Counted from the stretch's first letter, positions 34,036 to 45,913 are shown. The stretch: DNA of 64,000 nt from Nipponacmea schrenckii (GCA_030562195.1 CM060199.1:36414338-36478337), one strand, 5' to 3'. Notes: a model not told the origin generated them from the letters alone. Program-made: numbers and translations.

Positions 34036-34677
34036 TAGTCCGAAACTCTATTCCCAGCCTCTGATAGCTATTTGGACAGATATGGCTGGGGGAGAGTCAG
34101 AAAAACTATATAGGCACCTAAAACTTGGGATTTTCCGCATTTTCCGCGGGGTTTTAAACGTACCTCGAATCCACTAAACCTCGATATATTTGGAAAGATG
34201 GATGTTTTTGTAGTTCAGTCATGCCATCAGTATCCCCTTTCACCATTCATGTCACGTCTGTGGTTGCATCAAAGTTTTTTTCAAGAATTTCAATCACTCA
34301 GTCGCCATCGCAAATTGTGTGCGCATTAAAAAATTCCGACGTAATACTGTCACGTGATAGAAACAAACGAATCAACATCTTGTACTTTCATTTTATGACC
34401 CAGTAACGTCGGAATTTTGGATGCGCGCGCAATTTGAAATGGCGACTGGGCGATTAGAAATTCTTGAAAAAAAACTTTGACCCAGCCATAGGCGTAGCAC
34501 GGGTGGTGTAGGGGGATAATGATGGTATGATTGAACTACAAAAACATTCATCTTTCCGAATAAATCGAGGTTTGGTGGATTCGAGTTTTAGGTGCCTAGT
34601 TTTTCTGACTCTCCCCAAGCCATATCTGTCCAAATAGCTATCAGAGGTTGAGAATAGAGTCCGCAAGTTTCGGACTA
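34036..34677. mobile_element. 642-bp foldback element with 9-bp target duplication
   Basis: It starts TAGTCCGAAACTC and ends AAGTTTCGGACTA. Arms of about 300 bp pair along almost the whole length around a small centre near 34345-34405. CAGAAAATA occurs on both sides (34027-34035 and 34678-34686), and the two matching places in unit C (near 40460 and 41303) show the uninterrupted site. The 9-bp duplication fits Mutator-like elements. No transposase is present. Arm fragments occur at 25190-25345, 33365 and 39750-39800. Confidence 0.9.
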
Positions 34678-34880
34678 CAGAAAATAAAGAGGGCGAAGTG
34701 TTCCCATCAGCTTTTCTATTGATATTCTTAATCGACATAATGCGGTAGGAATGAATTTACTGGTATGAAAGAGACCTACTTGCATGTGTTGTGGGCGTAT
34801 TTTCAACCCATGGCTGTAGGACTGGGTGTAAAAGTTAAAACGAACATTGTGAGAACGTGTTTGGAAATATACTGAAATAG

Positions 34881-35432
34881 CGGTAAGTGTAAAATGCCCA
34901 ACGCCCAAAATCTCCCAAAAGCACAAAGACGTCTGGAAAATCAAAACTACTGGTAGGATAAAAAAAAAGGGATTTTTCAGTGAAGGAAAGAGAAACGAAA
35001 AGAAGGAGACGTTTTATATGATTTTCTTTTTTATCTAATGTTCTCTAATTGTGTTATAATAATAGATTATCTGTTGATCGTTTGTCTTTATTTTTTTCTT
35101 ATATATAGATCTGGAAGCTGGAGAGTAAAAAACAAAACTCTACGCCTGTTTCGGCCTACATTAAATGGCTGGATAAATCGCCAACTTTCTCAGTTAGAGA
35201 TCAAAGGTGTATAGATCTATGCATAAGAACAAAATGAAGACAAACAACCCACAGACATAATTTATTATTATAACACAATAACGTTCAACAAAAAAGTAAA
35301 TCATATAAAACGTCTCCTTTTGTTCATTTCTCGTTACCTTCACCGAAAATTCCATTTTTTTTTTTTAATACCAGTAGTTTTGATTATCCAGACGTCTTTT
35401 TGCTTTGAGCGTTGGTCATTTTACACTTACCG
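34881..35432. mobile_element. 552-bp foldback element with 9-bp target duplication
   Basis: It starts CGGTAAGTGTAAAATG and ends CATTTTACACTTACCG; the arms pair over about 250 bp each. CTGAAATAG is duplicated on both sides (34872-34880 and 35433-35441), and both copies in unit C (near 40640 and 41485) have the empty site. Different termini from the element at 34036, same target length, so probably a second Mutator-like family. Confidence 0.9.
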
Positions 35433-35441
35433 CTGAAATAG

Positions 35442-36150
35442 AGAAAAGAATTTAAAAAGCTAATAAATTTTACGCTGAATTATCATATAACGACCACTTA
35501 TCTTGTGGGGTATGTTTCTCCAAGCTAAATCGGTGAAAGTGATACATAAAATTTAAGTTCTCAAAACGGATTTCAGAGCATTCGTCGCTACATTTAATTG
35601 TCAATTTACGTGTTATACCGTAGTGAATAGGCTAAGGACGGGAAAACATTTACCATACTAGCATTATGCACCTATAAGAGAAATCACCCCTTGATGCTGA
35701 ATAGGATTTCACATTTTGAAAATTACATCCCAATTACGTTGCAAAGGTGCAAACAATTCTAAATTGAAAGAATGTTAAATTATTTAAAAAGCGACATAGC
35801 TCATGAAACTGTCGATAATCATGTTCGAGAATTCCACAAGATCACAGACTGTGAAATAACAGCTGATGAGATAAGATCAACGATAAATACGAATTCCAAC
35901 ACCAAAGGCTCCAGGACCAAATGGTTTCGTTACTGAGATATGCTTAATTAAATATTATGAAGAAGGCATTAAGCCGAAACGTAATCAAACAGGACAATTT
36001 TATACAAATTTGAATATTATGTTTTCCTATATTCTGTTACTAAAGTTTTCACAAAAGTTGTTACAAAATGTTGCGAAATTAATGATTTATTTTAAGAAGC
36101 ACAAGGTGGGTACAGGAATGCAGCACAGTAGATCATATATTTACATCACC
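35442..36150. repeat. unit B sequence between foldback and satellite
   Basis: No gene. It matches 41500-42290 of unit C (GAGCATTCGTCGCTACATTT, TTCTCAAAACGGAT). Confidence 0.6.
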
Positions 36151-37500
36151 CTAGATATATTGATAATACATGTTTATACTAGGGTATAGTAGTGGTCTGT
36201 AATGATACAAGTATTGATTCTAGGATACACTAGATATGTTGATAGTACATGTTGATACTAGAGTATAGTAGTGGTCTGTAATGATACAAGTACATGTATT
36301 GATTCTAGAATACACTAGATATATTGACAATACATGTTGATACTAGAGTATAGTAGTGGTCTGTAATGATACAAGTATTGATTTAGAATACACTAGATAT
36401 ATTGATAGTACATGTTGATACTAGAGTATAGTAGTAGTCTGTAATGATACAAGTATTGATTCTAGGATAGACTAGATATATTGATAGTGCATGTTGATAC
36501 TAGAGTATATTAGTGGTCTGTAATGATACAAGTATTGATGAATGATAGGCATTAAGCCGAATACGCAATCATTGATAAGTACATGTTGATACTAGAGTAT
36601 ATTAGTGGTCTGTAATGATACAAGTATTGATTCTAGGGTAACTAGATATATTGATACATGTTGATACTAGAGTATATAGTGGTCTGTAATGATACAAGTA
36701 TTGATTCTAGGATAGACTAGATATATTGATAGTGCATGTTGATACTAGAGTATAGTAGTAGTCTGTAATGATACAAGTATTGATTTAGAATACACTAGAT
36801 ATATTGATAGTACATGTTGATACTAGAGTATAGTAGTGGTCTGTAATGATACAAGTATTGATTCTAGGATACACTAGATATATTGATAGTACATGTTGAT
36901 ACTAGAGTATAGTAGTGGTCTGTAATGATACAAGTATTGATTCTAGATACACTAGATATATTGATAGTACATGTTGATACTAGAGTATAGTAGTGGTCTG
37001 TAATGATACAAGTATTGATTCTAGAATACACTAGATATATTGATAATACATGTGATACTAGAGTATTGTAGTGGTTAGTTAGATACGATGTATTGATGAG
37101 TACTATAATTATGATAGTTGATTCTAGGATAGACTAGATATATTGATAGTGCATGTTGATACTAGAGTATATTAGTGGTCTGTAATGATACAAGTATTGA
37201 TTCTAGGATACCCTAGATATCTTGATAATACATGTTGATACTAGAGTATAGTAGTAGTCTGTAATGATACAAGTATTGATTCTAGGATAGACTAGATATA
37301 TTGATAGTGCATGTTGATACTAGAGTATAGTAGTGGTCTGTAATGATACAAGTATTGATTCTAGGATACACTAGATATATTGATAATACATGTTGATACT
37401 AGAGTATAGTAGTGGTCTGTAATGATACAAGTATTGATTCTAGGATACACTAGATATATTGATAATACATGTGGATACCGTTATAGATATTAGAATACTA
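36150..37500. repeat. 79-bp satellite array, unit B
   Basis: About 17 units of a 79-bp repeat: CACTAGATATATTGATAGTA, CATGTTGATACTAGAGTATA, GTAGTGGTCTGTAATGATAC, AAGTATTGATTCTAG. A few units are interrupted (for example near 36535-36570 and 37060-37120). It is followed by a decayed edge to about 37640. Confidence 0.92.
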
Positions 37501-37639
37501 GTACACAGAGATATATATTGTAAGTTTAGTTGATAGTGGTAAGTATTTTTTATTGATGGAAGGTGATACTAGAGTATTGTAGTGGTAAGTTATGATACGA
37601 TGTATTGTGTAGTACTATAATTATATAGTTGATACTAGA

Positions 37640-38300
37640 GAAATAAAGAGGGCAGATACCTATGCACCTGGAGAGTAATAACTAGAGCATAGAGTAGGGA
37701 ACAATAGTTTCACATGAATTCAAGTAATAGTAATTATGCTTCCTTAAAGGTTGCATAATAAAACAATAAAATTCAGATAAAAAAGATGCTGAACACAAAC
37801 ATTGATGATATAAACACGTTATTGATATTTATTTTCATAACCAAATTGGTCATTTTAATAATCATGATATTAACACGTTATTGATATTTAATTATTACCA
37901 AACTGGTCATTTTAATAATTATACAATCTTATCTTTAATATCATATTAATCATTAAATTATATAACAGATCATTCATATATAATCATTCATTCTAGCAAA
38001 TTGTATTTTAGTCTGTTTTGAGAGGTATAATTTTGAATATCTACTTAATTTGTTGGGTTATAATGGCAGATGGTGACTGTTGGGTAATTATTTTGAAGAA
38101 AACGATATATAACACTCAAATACAAATAACAAATGTTTTATTATCATAAATATCAGACTTAAACATTGAATACAATCCTCCAAAGAAAAAAAGTTCCAAA
38201 AAATAGAATGGTAATACACCTAACATCAAAAAATGAAAATATGTTCGATATTACATATAATAACAATAACTACGAAGGTGACGACTGTCATCATAACATA
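37640..38300. repeat. junction of units B and C
   Basis: No gene. From about 37850 the sequence repeats 29991-30376, marking the start of the second duplication unit. Confidence 0.7.
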
Positions 38301-38323
38301 TTGTATATAATATATTTTGTATT

Positions 38324-39904
38324 TTAACAAATTCGTCCGTTACAACAACTTCTAAAGCGAGAATCATACCCTATGGTACCGCAGCAAGCAGGACTTAATC
38401 CCGATTTGGACACGATATTTCCGGCACAACACATTTTAAATCTAGCATCATATCCTATACTCCCACAGCAAGCAGGACTTAATCCCGATTTGGTCACAAT
38501 ATTTCCATCACAACACATTCTAAATCTAGCATCATATCCTGTACTCTCACAGCAAGTAGGACTTAATCCCAATTTGGTCACAATATTTCCATCACAACAC
38601 ATTCTAAATCTAGCATCATATCCTGTAATCCCACAGCAAGCAGGACTTAATCCCGATTTAGAAACGACTGTCCCATCACAACACATACTAAACCGAGGGT
38701 TGTATGTTATGTACCCACAAACAGCTATAATAGAAGAAACATAATAATTTCATTTCTATATTTTTTCTTTCATTATATGAGTATATATTCAACCGGGGTC
38801 ATAAATTAACAGAATCCTTGTAAAATCTGGAAAACTCTCAAAACTAAGTCATTTTTTTAAAACGCTTAATCAATTTACTAAGCGTTTTTGATATCAAATG
38901 CATCTTGATAAAATTTCAGTTTTATGGTTATTTATTTATTTTTTTATGTTATCAAATGGCAGCAGCAGCAACTAATGAATAGAGCTCTTGTAAGCCAAGT
39001 TTAAAATGTTCATTTTTAATGTTTATTCTTAAACCTGTCATCCCTTTAATATGTTAATTGTAAAAAGATGTATTTGGTGCATTTAAAAAATGTTAATGTT
39101 TCCTTTCTTTTCAACAAAAATGTAACAAAAATTTCCCAAATTCAAAATTTCTAACATTGTTGCTAATTTCCTGATCAATCTGAATTCTCAGAATATACAC
39201 AATCCCATAATTTTTTATTTAACACTTCGATTTTTGGTTTGAGGTGCCCCCACGTCCGGTATAAATTAAAAATTTGGACGAAAACGATAAATGTAAATAT
39301 TTTCTATTATGCATAATTACTATCCATGTTAAAGAAAAGATCCTGGCCGGAAGTGATACATGAACATCTTAGAGTTAAGCATTTTAGCAAAGATTCAATT
39401 GCTTCGCCATGTTTTATGGCAAAAGAATTATAAACAATTTCAAAGTACAATTTGTGTACATGTGTATAAATTAAATTGGACAGGTCTATTTTCCGGCTAT
39501 CAAGTACATGACCGCAAAAAATATACAATATTTCAACATGAAATTTGTTTAAAATTACACAAGTGCATGTGTATAAAATGGACAGATCTTTTTTCCGACG
39601 ATCAACTACATGACCGCAAAAACTATATATTATTTCATTTTTAACGTACAACTTGTTATAAAATACAAAAGTACATGCGCATTTAATGAATAGATCTATA
39701 TGTTCCTGCGATATGTTACCGCTAAGGAATAGACTAGCATGAGACGATCAGACATATCTGTCCAAATAGCTATCAGATGCTGAGTCAGCCAGTTTCGGAC
39801 TAGGAATTAAAAAAATAGCTATTGTAAATTTGAATAAATAACTTACAACGAACATGTGGTAATACTAATAGAAGTATCCCAACACACGTCCATATTAGTT
39901 TCAT
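38324..39904 (-). CDS. galaxin-like secreted cysteine-rich repeat protein C
   Basis: Exon 1 at 39904-39847 (58 nt, MKLIWTCVGILLLVLPHV, CGTT|GTAAGT) and exon 2 at 38724-38324 (401 nt, acceptor ATTATAG), phase 1, 152 residues. The signal peptide is five residues shorter than in A and B through an in-frame deletion near its end, which may shift or weaken cleavage. Exon 2 is the same length as in gene A and has four galaxin-type repeats with SKSGLSPACC cores; one repeat reads LGLSPTCCES. It ends RSCCNGRIC. It has two promoter blocks upstream (40335 and 41178). Frame intact. Confidence 0.8.
38765..39049. mobile_element. TTAA MITE, copy 4 (in galaxin C intron)
   Basis: Same place in the intron as copy 3 in gene B, with AACAGAATCCTTGTAAAAT and AAACGCTTAATCAATTT words, ending CATCCCTTTAA at 39049. 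The short intron of gene A (150 nt) lacks it, so it entered before B and C separated but after their split from A, or was lost in A. Confidence 0.7.
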
Positions 39905-40278
39905 TTCAATATTTTGAACTGGTAAAAGTACAGACAAAAAACTAGAATTAAGAAATCGGTGATGGGAGATGTCAAACCATGATCTTCTACTCGATAATTA
40001 ACAAAAAATAATAATTTCAAGTGAGAGAAAACAAATAATATATAAGAGACTTTTGTTTTTTTTATTTGGACGACAAATTTTTTTATCTTAATTTATGTGA
40101 ATATTTTACCAATAGGACCTGAAACAAAGCTATTTCAATTCTTTTAAGTAAAGTTTATGTTTCTTTACACTGTTTGGTAGATTATGGAAAGAAAACGTCT
40201 AATTGTGTAGATAAAAATTTCAACAAAAAACATTTTCATATTCCTCTTAACTGTACTTTAAAAAAAAAAAAAATCTAT

Positions 40279-40342
40279 ACCAACCTGATTATCCAGCAGC
40301 GAAACACGATTAATAACAACAGGCTAATACGTGGTTTATATA
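40279..40342 (-). promoter_or_regulatory. proximal TATA promoter block of galaxin-like gene C
   Basis: Minus-strand TATATAAA (40342-40335), then the conserved block ending TAATCAG|GTTGGTATAG near 40285. It lies about 430 bases upstream of the start codon. Confidence 0.5.
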
Positions 40343-41120
40343 CACAGATAAACATTTTTTTAAAGTACACTATATAGTGCTAAAATGTCACAGGTAAGAG
40401 ATCCAATATACACATCTATATTGTAAACAAAGTTCAATGCTTTTCGAACCAAACAGCAGAAAATAAAGAGGGCGAAGTTTTCCCATTAGCTTTTCTATCG
40501 ATATAATACGGTAGGAAATGCATTTACTGGTATGAAAAAGACCTTCTTGCAAGTGTTGAGGGCGTATTTTCAACCCAATACTGTAGGCCTGGGTGTAAAA
40601 ATTAAAACGAACATTCAAAGGTGTGTGAACGTGTTTGGAAATACTGAAATAGAGAAAAGAATACAAAAAACAATAAATTTTACGTTGAATTATCGTATAA
40701 CGCCCTTATCTTGTGGGTAATGTTTCTCGCGTTGTCGTGTTGTCGCCTTATTTCTAAAGGCGACAACGCGAGATTTTCAGTGGCCGCATCCGTCTTCCAT
40801 AGTGATGGGAGATGTCAAACCATGATCTTCTACTCGATAATTAACAAAAAATAATAATTTCAAGTGAGAGAAAACAAATAATATATAAGAGACTTTTGTT
40901 TTTTTTATTTGGACGACAAATTTTTTTTATCTTAATTTATGTGAATATTTTACCAATAGGACCTGAAATAAAGCTATTTCAATTCTTTTAAGTAAAGTTT
41001 ATGTTTCTTTACACTGTTTGGTAGATTATGGAAAGAAAACGTCTAATTGTGTAGATAAAAATTTCAACAAAAAATATTTTCATATTCCTCTTAACTGTAC
41101 TTTAAAAAAAAAAACATCTA

Positions 41121-41185
41121 TACCAACCTGATTATCCAGCAGCGAAACACGATTAATAACAACAGGCTAATACGTGGTTTATATA
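41121..41185 (-). promoter_or_regulatory. distal duplicate TATA promoter block of gene C
   Basis: Copy of the proximal block, TATATAAA at 41185-41178, with the donor-like CAG|GTTGGTATAG kept. It could drive an alternative first exon of the same gene. Confidence 0.45.
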
Positions 41186-42289
41186 CACAGATAAACATTT
41201 TTTAAAGTACACTATATAGTGCTAAAATGTCACAGGTAAGAGATCCAATATACACATCTATATTGTAAACAAAGTTCAATGCTTTTCGAACCAAACAGCA
41301 GAAAATAAAGAGGGCGAAGTTTTCCGATTAGCTTTTCTATCGATATAATACGGTAGGAAATGCATTTACTGGTATGAAAAAGACCTTCTTGCAAGTGTTG
41401 AGGGCGTATTTTCAACCCAATACTGTAGGCCTGGGTGTAAAAATTAAAACGAACATTCAAAGGTGTGTGAACGTGTTTGGAAATACTGAAATAGAGAAAA
41501 GAATACAAAAAACAATAAATTTTACGTTGAATTATCGTATAACGACCACTTATCTCGTGGGGAATGTTTCTTCAAGCTGAATCCGTAATAGTGATACTGC
41601 GTCTTAGAATGGCCATAAAATTGAAGTTCTCAAAACGGATCTCAGAGCATTCGTCGCTACATTTAATTGTCAATAATTTATGTGTTATAGAGAATAAGTG
41701 AAGGACGGGAAAACATTTACCATAATAGCATTACGCACCTTTAAGAGAAATCTCCTCTAGATGCTGAATATGAAATCACATTTTGAACATTACGTCCCAA
41801 TAGAATATATTGACATGGTAGTAGAGAGGTGAAAGCATGGACTTCTAAATGTTTAAGGATAACTAACAGTAAAAAAGACTTGCAAAGGTGCAAAAAAGTC
41901 TAAATTTAAAATCCAATGTAAAATTATTTAGAAAGCGAGATAGCTCATGAAACTATTGATATTCATGTTCCATAATTTCACAAGATCAGACTGAGAAATA
42001 ACAGCTGAAGAGAAAACATCAACGGTGCATACGAATTCCAACGCATAAGGCTCCAAGTCCAGAAGGTGTGGTAACTGAGATCTGGGATATTCTTAATTAG
42101 ATATTATGTTTCCCTATATTCTATTACTTTTTTATTTAATATTAACAACGGGTCGTTTGGCTAGACATGATGTGAATCTATAAGATGCTATAAACTTCTG
42201 TGGAATTGCTTTGCTTTCCGCATCAAGTAAAGTTTTCACAAAAGTTCTTACAAAATACATGTATTGCGAAATTAATGACAGTAGATCAA

Positions 42290-43190
42290 AAATTTATATT
42301 ACATTAGACATACTGATAGTCCATGTCGATACTAGAGTATATTAGTAGTCTGTAATGATACATGTATTGATACTAGATACACTAGATATATTGATAGTCC
42401 ATGTCGATACTAGAGTATATTAGTGGTCTGTAATGATACCAGTATTGATTCTAGAATACACTAGATATATTGATAGTCCATGTCGATACTAGAGTATATT
42501 AGTGGTCTGTAATGATACAAGTATTGATTCTAGAATACACTAGATATATTGATAGTACATGTCGATACTAGAGTATAGTAGTGGTCTGTAATGATACAAG
42601 TATTGATTCTAGAATACACTAGATATATTGATAGTACATGTCGATACTAGAGTATAGTAGTGGTCTGTAATGATACAAGTATTGATATTAGAATACACTA
42701 GATATATTGATAGTACATGTTGATACTAGAGTATAGTAGTGGTCTGTAATGATACCAGTATTGATTCTAGAATACACTAGATATATTGATAGTCCATGTC
42801 GATACTAGAGTATATTAGTGGTCTGTAATGATACAAGTATTGATTCTAGAATACACTAGATATATTGATAGTACATGTTGATACTAGAGTATATTAGTGG
42901 TCTGTAATGATACAAGTATTGATTCTAGAATACACTAGATATATTGATAGTACATGTTGATACTAGAGTATAGTAGTGGTCTGTAATGATACCAGTATTG
43001 ATTCTAGAATACACTAGATATATTGATAGTCCATGTCGATACTAGAGTATATTAGTGGTCTGTAATGATACCAGTATTGATTATAGGATACACTAGATAT
43101 ATTAATAATACATGTTGATACTAGATTATATTAGTGGTCTGTAATGATACACATATTGATTCTAGGATACACTAGATATATATGTTGTAA
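42290..43190. repeat. 79-bp satellite array, unit C
   Basis: About 11 units of the same 79-bp repeat as at 36150. Many units carry CATGTCGATACTAG where array B has CATGTTGATACTAG, so the two arrays have been homogenised separately. Confidence 0.92.
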
Positions 43191-43672
43191 ATGTAGTTGA
43201 TAACAAAGCACATAATGATCAGTATTGATTTTTATGCACTTGGAGAGTAAAACTAGAGCTCAGTAGAGGCCAATAGTGTGAAATGAATTCAAGTTATAGT
43301 CATTATCCTTCCTTAAGGATAGCATAACAGAACAATAAAAATTTCAACAAAAAAGAATGCTGAACATTTAAAAAAATCATTTTATTAGCATTAATCATAT
43401 TTACATGTTATTGAGATTTATTTTCATTACCGAACTGGTAATTTTAATAATCATACAACAATCTTATCTTTATATTATATTAATCATTATATTACATAGA
43501 ATATGAGATACAGAATGTTTGATGCCACATTAGAGTATAAAGCATGAATATGCTTATATAATAGATTTTACAATCTTCTTGTTGTTCCCATCACCAGTAA
43601 TTCACCATTATATTGGAACCTGTTATTTAATGATCAGTAGAAAAATACCATCCCATGGATGATGTACTCTTT
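43191..43672. other. 3' flank of GCHFR
   Basis: No other gene. A minus-strand AATAAA at 43422-43417 lies about 250 bases beyond the GCHFR stop and could be its poly(A) signal. The edge of unit C ends near 43480. Confidence 0.45.
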
Positions 43673-44799
43673 TCATTGAACATTTATGTTATATTCAGAT
43701 TTATGCAATGTCCAAATACAAGTCTGCCCTGACCCTGACATTCCAACAACTCTGAAGCCTTTCATTTCTAATTTATTCAGTACTATTCTTGCTGGGTCTT
43801 GTGTTTTGTATTCTAGACTGCAATAGAAAGAATATTTAAATGAAGCAAAGTTACCCATGCGCATCCAAGTCATATTAAAACCAAGAGGCGGATATATATT
43901 GCAATATGATGTTGAAATAACTGTAAAATGACCCAATAATAATAATAATGTATATTAATGATATGTTGTATTCAATACATTGAAACCAAATTTAATGAAA
44001 TGGGAACACTTACAAATTATTTCCTAGTTGTTTAGATAGTGTAGCACCTAAATATTCCATCAATTCTTGATCACTCCATTCATCTCCAACTACTGTTGGT
44101 CCACATTCCTATTCATAATAGATCAAAATAATAAGTCCATCTCTTTTAATATCTAAGAAAATATGCAATATGAATAGGGAATACTTAATTTAAAGTAATG
44201 TTCAAGCAAATAGGTATTTTACTATAATGCCTTATCTCAGAACACAATGAGCTCTGAAAAGATTTTGTTAGGGAACTGTGCAGGCACAGTGAGTTAGATG
44301 TTTCCTTGCTAACCTGAAGGTTCAGGAATTCAATACCAGCAAAGGTAAGAATGCACTTTTTGATTTTTCAACCCGTTTGCCTCCTGTTACTGATGCAGGT
44401 CTAAGCTGACATTGAAAATACATTTAGCCATTCAGATATGACAATAAACTAAGGCCATGTGTGCTACAGACTGCACTCATTAATGAGATGGCAAAATTTC
44501 CATTATTGCCAATCATCCGCCAGAATTTCAGAATTGATTGTTTTAATGCCATTTCAAAAGTTTCAATTAGATCAACATGTACATGCTATATGTCTTTAGA
44601 CTATCAGTCGTAGTATTTTCATACAACCAATATGAACTAAATATGAATATGTAGTAGAGCTATATGGAGATAATAGGCAATAGGATATATACATGACGCT
44701 ATTGTTGAATTAATGTTATGCCAAATGATCTCTGATCAGTGTTGACAATGAAATTATACATACCAACCGAGTGTGAGTACTTATTAGAATATATGGCAT
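43673..44799 (-). CDS. GCHFR: GTP cyclohydrolase I feedback regulatory protein (GFRP)
   Basis: Three exons: 44799-44764 (MPYILISTHTRL, donor TTG|GTATGT, phase 0), 44108-44014 (from ECGPTVVGDEWSDQELMEYL, donor TTT|GTAAGT, phase 2) and 43817-43673, stop at 43673; 91 residues against about 84 in vertebrates. The family core is fully present: N-terminal beta strand PYILIST, GPT-VGDE, LGA, NNF, DPARIVLNKLEMKGFRVV and SGSGQTCIWTLHK. GFRP forms pentamers that sandwich the GTP cyclohydrolase I decamer and mediate its inhibition by tetrahydrobiopterin and its activation by phenylalanine. The extra C-terminal residues (SEYNINVQ) extend past the usual end. Intron 1 holds a SINE relic. It lies head-to-head with YLPM1. 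Confidence 0.95.
44270..44520 (+). repeat. tRNA-derived SINE relic
   Basis: It contains a box A-like TGAGTTAGATG and a box B-like GGTTCAGGAATTC with tRNA-type spacing, followed by TGACAATAAACTAAGGCCAT and TGTGCTACAGACTGCACTC, a body I recall from mollusc SINEs. It lies in GCHFR intron 1, opposite to that gene. Confidence 0.5.
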
Positions 44800-45913
44800 A
44801 ATTTGCTGGTCTTCGAATATTTAGGTTTAAGGTTACAAACTGTTCTTGTTTATATTATGAAGGTGTGTTCGATTGGTCTATCCAGACCACGTTCTATTGA
44901 TCGATGCAAAGAGTCCCTAGTCTCTGCAAAGGTCTTGGAAGCCTACGTGCTTTAGACCTACAATAATAATACTTATATGGGGAAAATGCATGGGCCAAAG
45001 TTGGGACCATGACACCAACATCTTTTAAATATAAAAAGAAATAATATTAATTAGAATAATACGTAGGCCTATACGAGATTGGCAGATTTTGGTACAATGA
45101 TTGAAATGCTACTATCCATAGAATTATTCTTAATAACCTTCATAGTTCATCTATCAGAGATCCTGCCGACAGATTCACAGTCAAATAATCTACACTAGGT
45201 TTGAATAACTTTGGGTGGGTTGAAATCTGGTGATAGCAATCGAACAAAGCCACACTAGAGTTATCTCTCCAATCTGGGTGGACTTTATTATATTAACTGT
45301 TGCCTCTTGGCTGTAAGTTGTCTTTTTATTATTATATATATTAAACTTTCATCCGTGTTCAAAATATTTCTTATTTATTCTGATACCGTTTTTATTTCAA
45401 ATCAAAGATCTAAATTAAGTTGCTGCGAATAAATAATACACTTTCAACCAAGTGCAACGTATCTTCACCGGAAGTTGTATTCTCATAATTAAAAATGTAA
45501 AAATTGTAAGTTTGAGAAGAAAATTCACTGAATGAACTTTCAGCTACAATTCTAGGTTTCACATAATTAAGGTAACACATTGGCTACTTATCGTTTTTGG
45601 CAAAGTTTCGAACAATATACAAACACATTTTTGAGATGCTTTTCTGTTGCGTCAAAACCATGGCTTGGAAAGTAAAGTGTGAAATATGATTATGCACCTA
45701 CTACCAAAATCCAAAGTTTAAGTTAAGATACTTATGCTTTTATATGAGGATTATTGATAATTTAAAGTCAGGCCTACTTAGCCTATTAAATATTGTTTGC
45801 ACATAGAATATATTTCATTCAAAATTTTGAATCTTCTCAGTCTTAAATTTCAGGATGCATCATGTTATATTCTCTTTCTTGGATAATCATTTTTCTTTTT
45901 AGGCTAAATAACA
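44800..45913. promoter_or_regulatory. shared upstream region of GCHFR and YLPM1
   Basis: 1.1 kb between the divergent start codons. CACCGGAAGTTG at about 45466-45477 fits an ETS/GABP site. A splice-donor-like AAATT|GTAAGT at 45505/45506 and an acceptor CTTTTTAG at 45902 suggest a non-coding first exon of YLPM1 ending at 45505. This possible leader holds ATGTAA (start directly followed by stop). No TATA box is evident. Confidence 0.45.

Larger units (their letters stand above)
39959..41573. repeat. tandem duplication of the galaxin C upstream region, offset about 842 bp
   Basis: 39959-40731 is repeated at 40802-41573 with few differences (GTGATGGGAGATGTCAAACC begins both). The 70-bp link between them contains a hairpin, TCTCGCGTTGTCG against CGACAACGCGAGA (about 40726-40775). 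The TATA promoter block is therefore present twice. Confidence 0.92.

Noticed and set aside
34221..34944. Small frames inside the foldback region
   Set aside because: They lie in the inverted arms and lack any domain; the element has no transposase.
38373..38744. 123-codon plus-strand frame opposite galaxin C
   Set aside because: Antisense shadow of the cysteine repeats; the minus strand has the signal peptide, splice sites and conserved cysteines.
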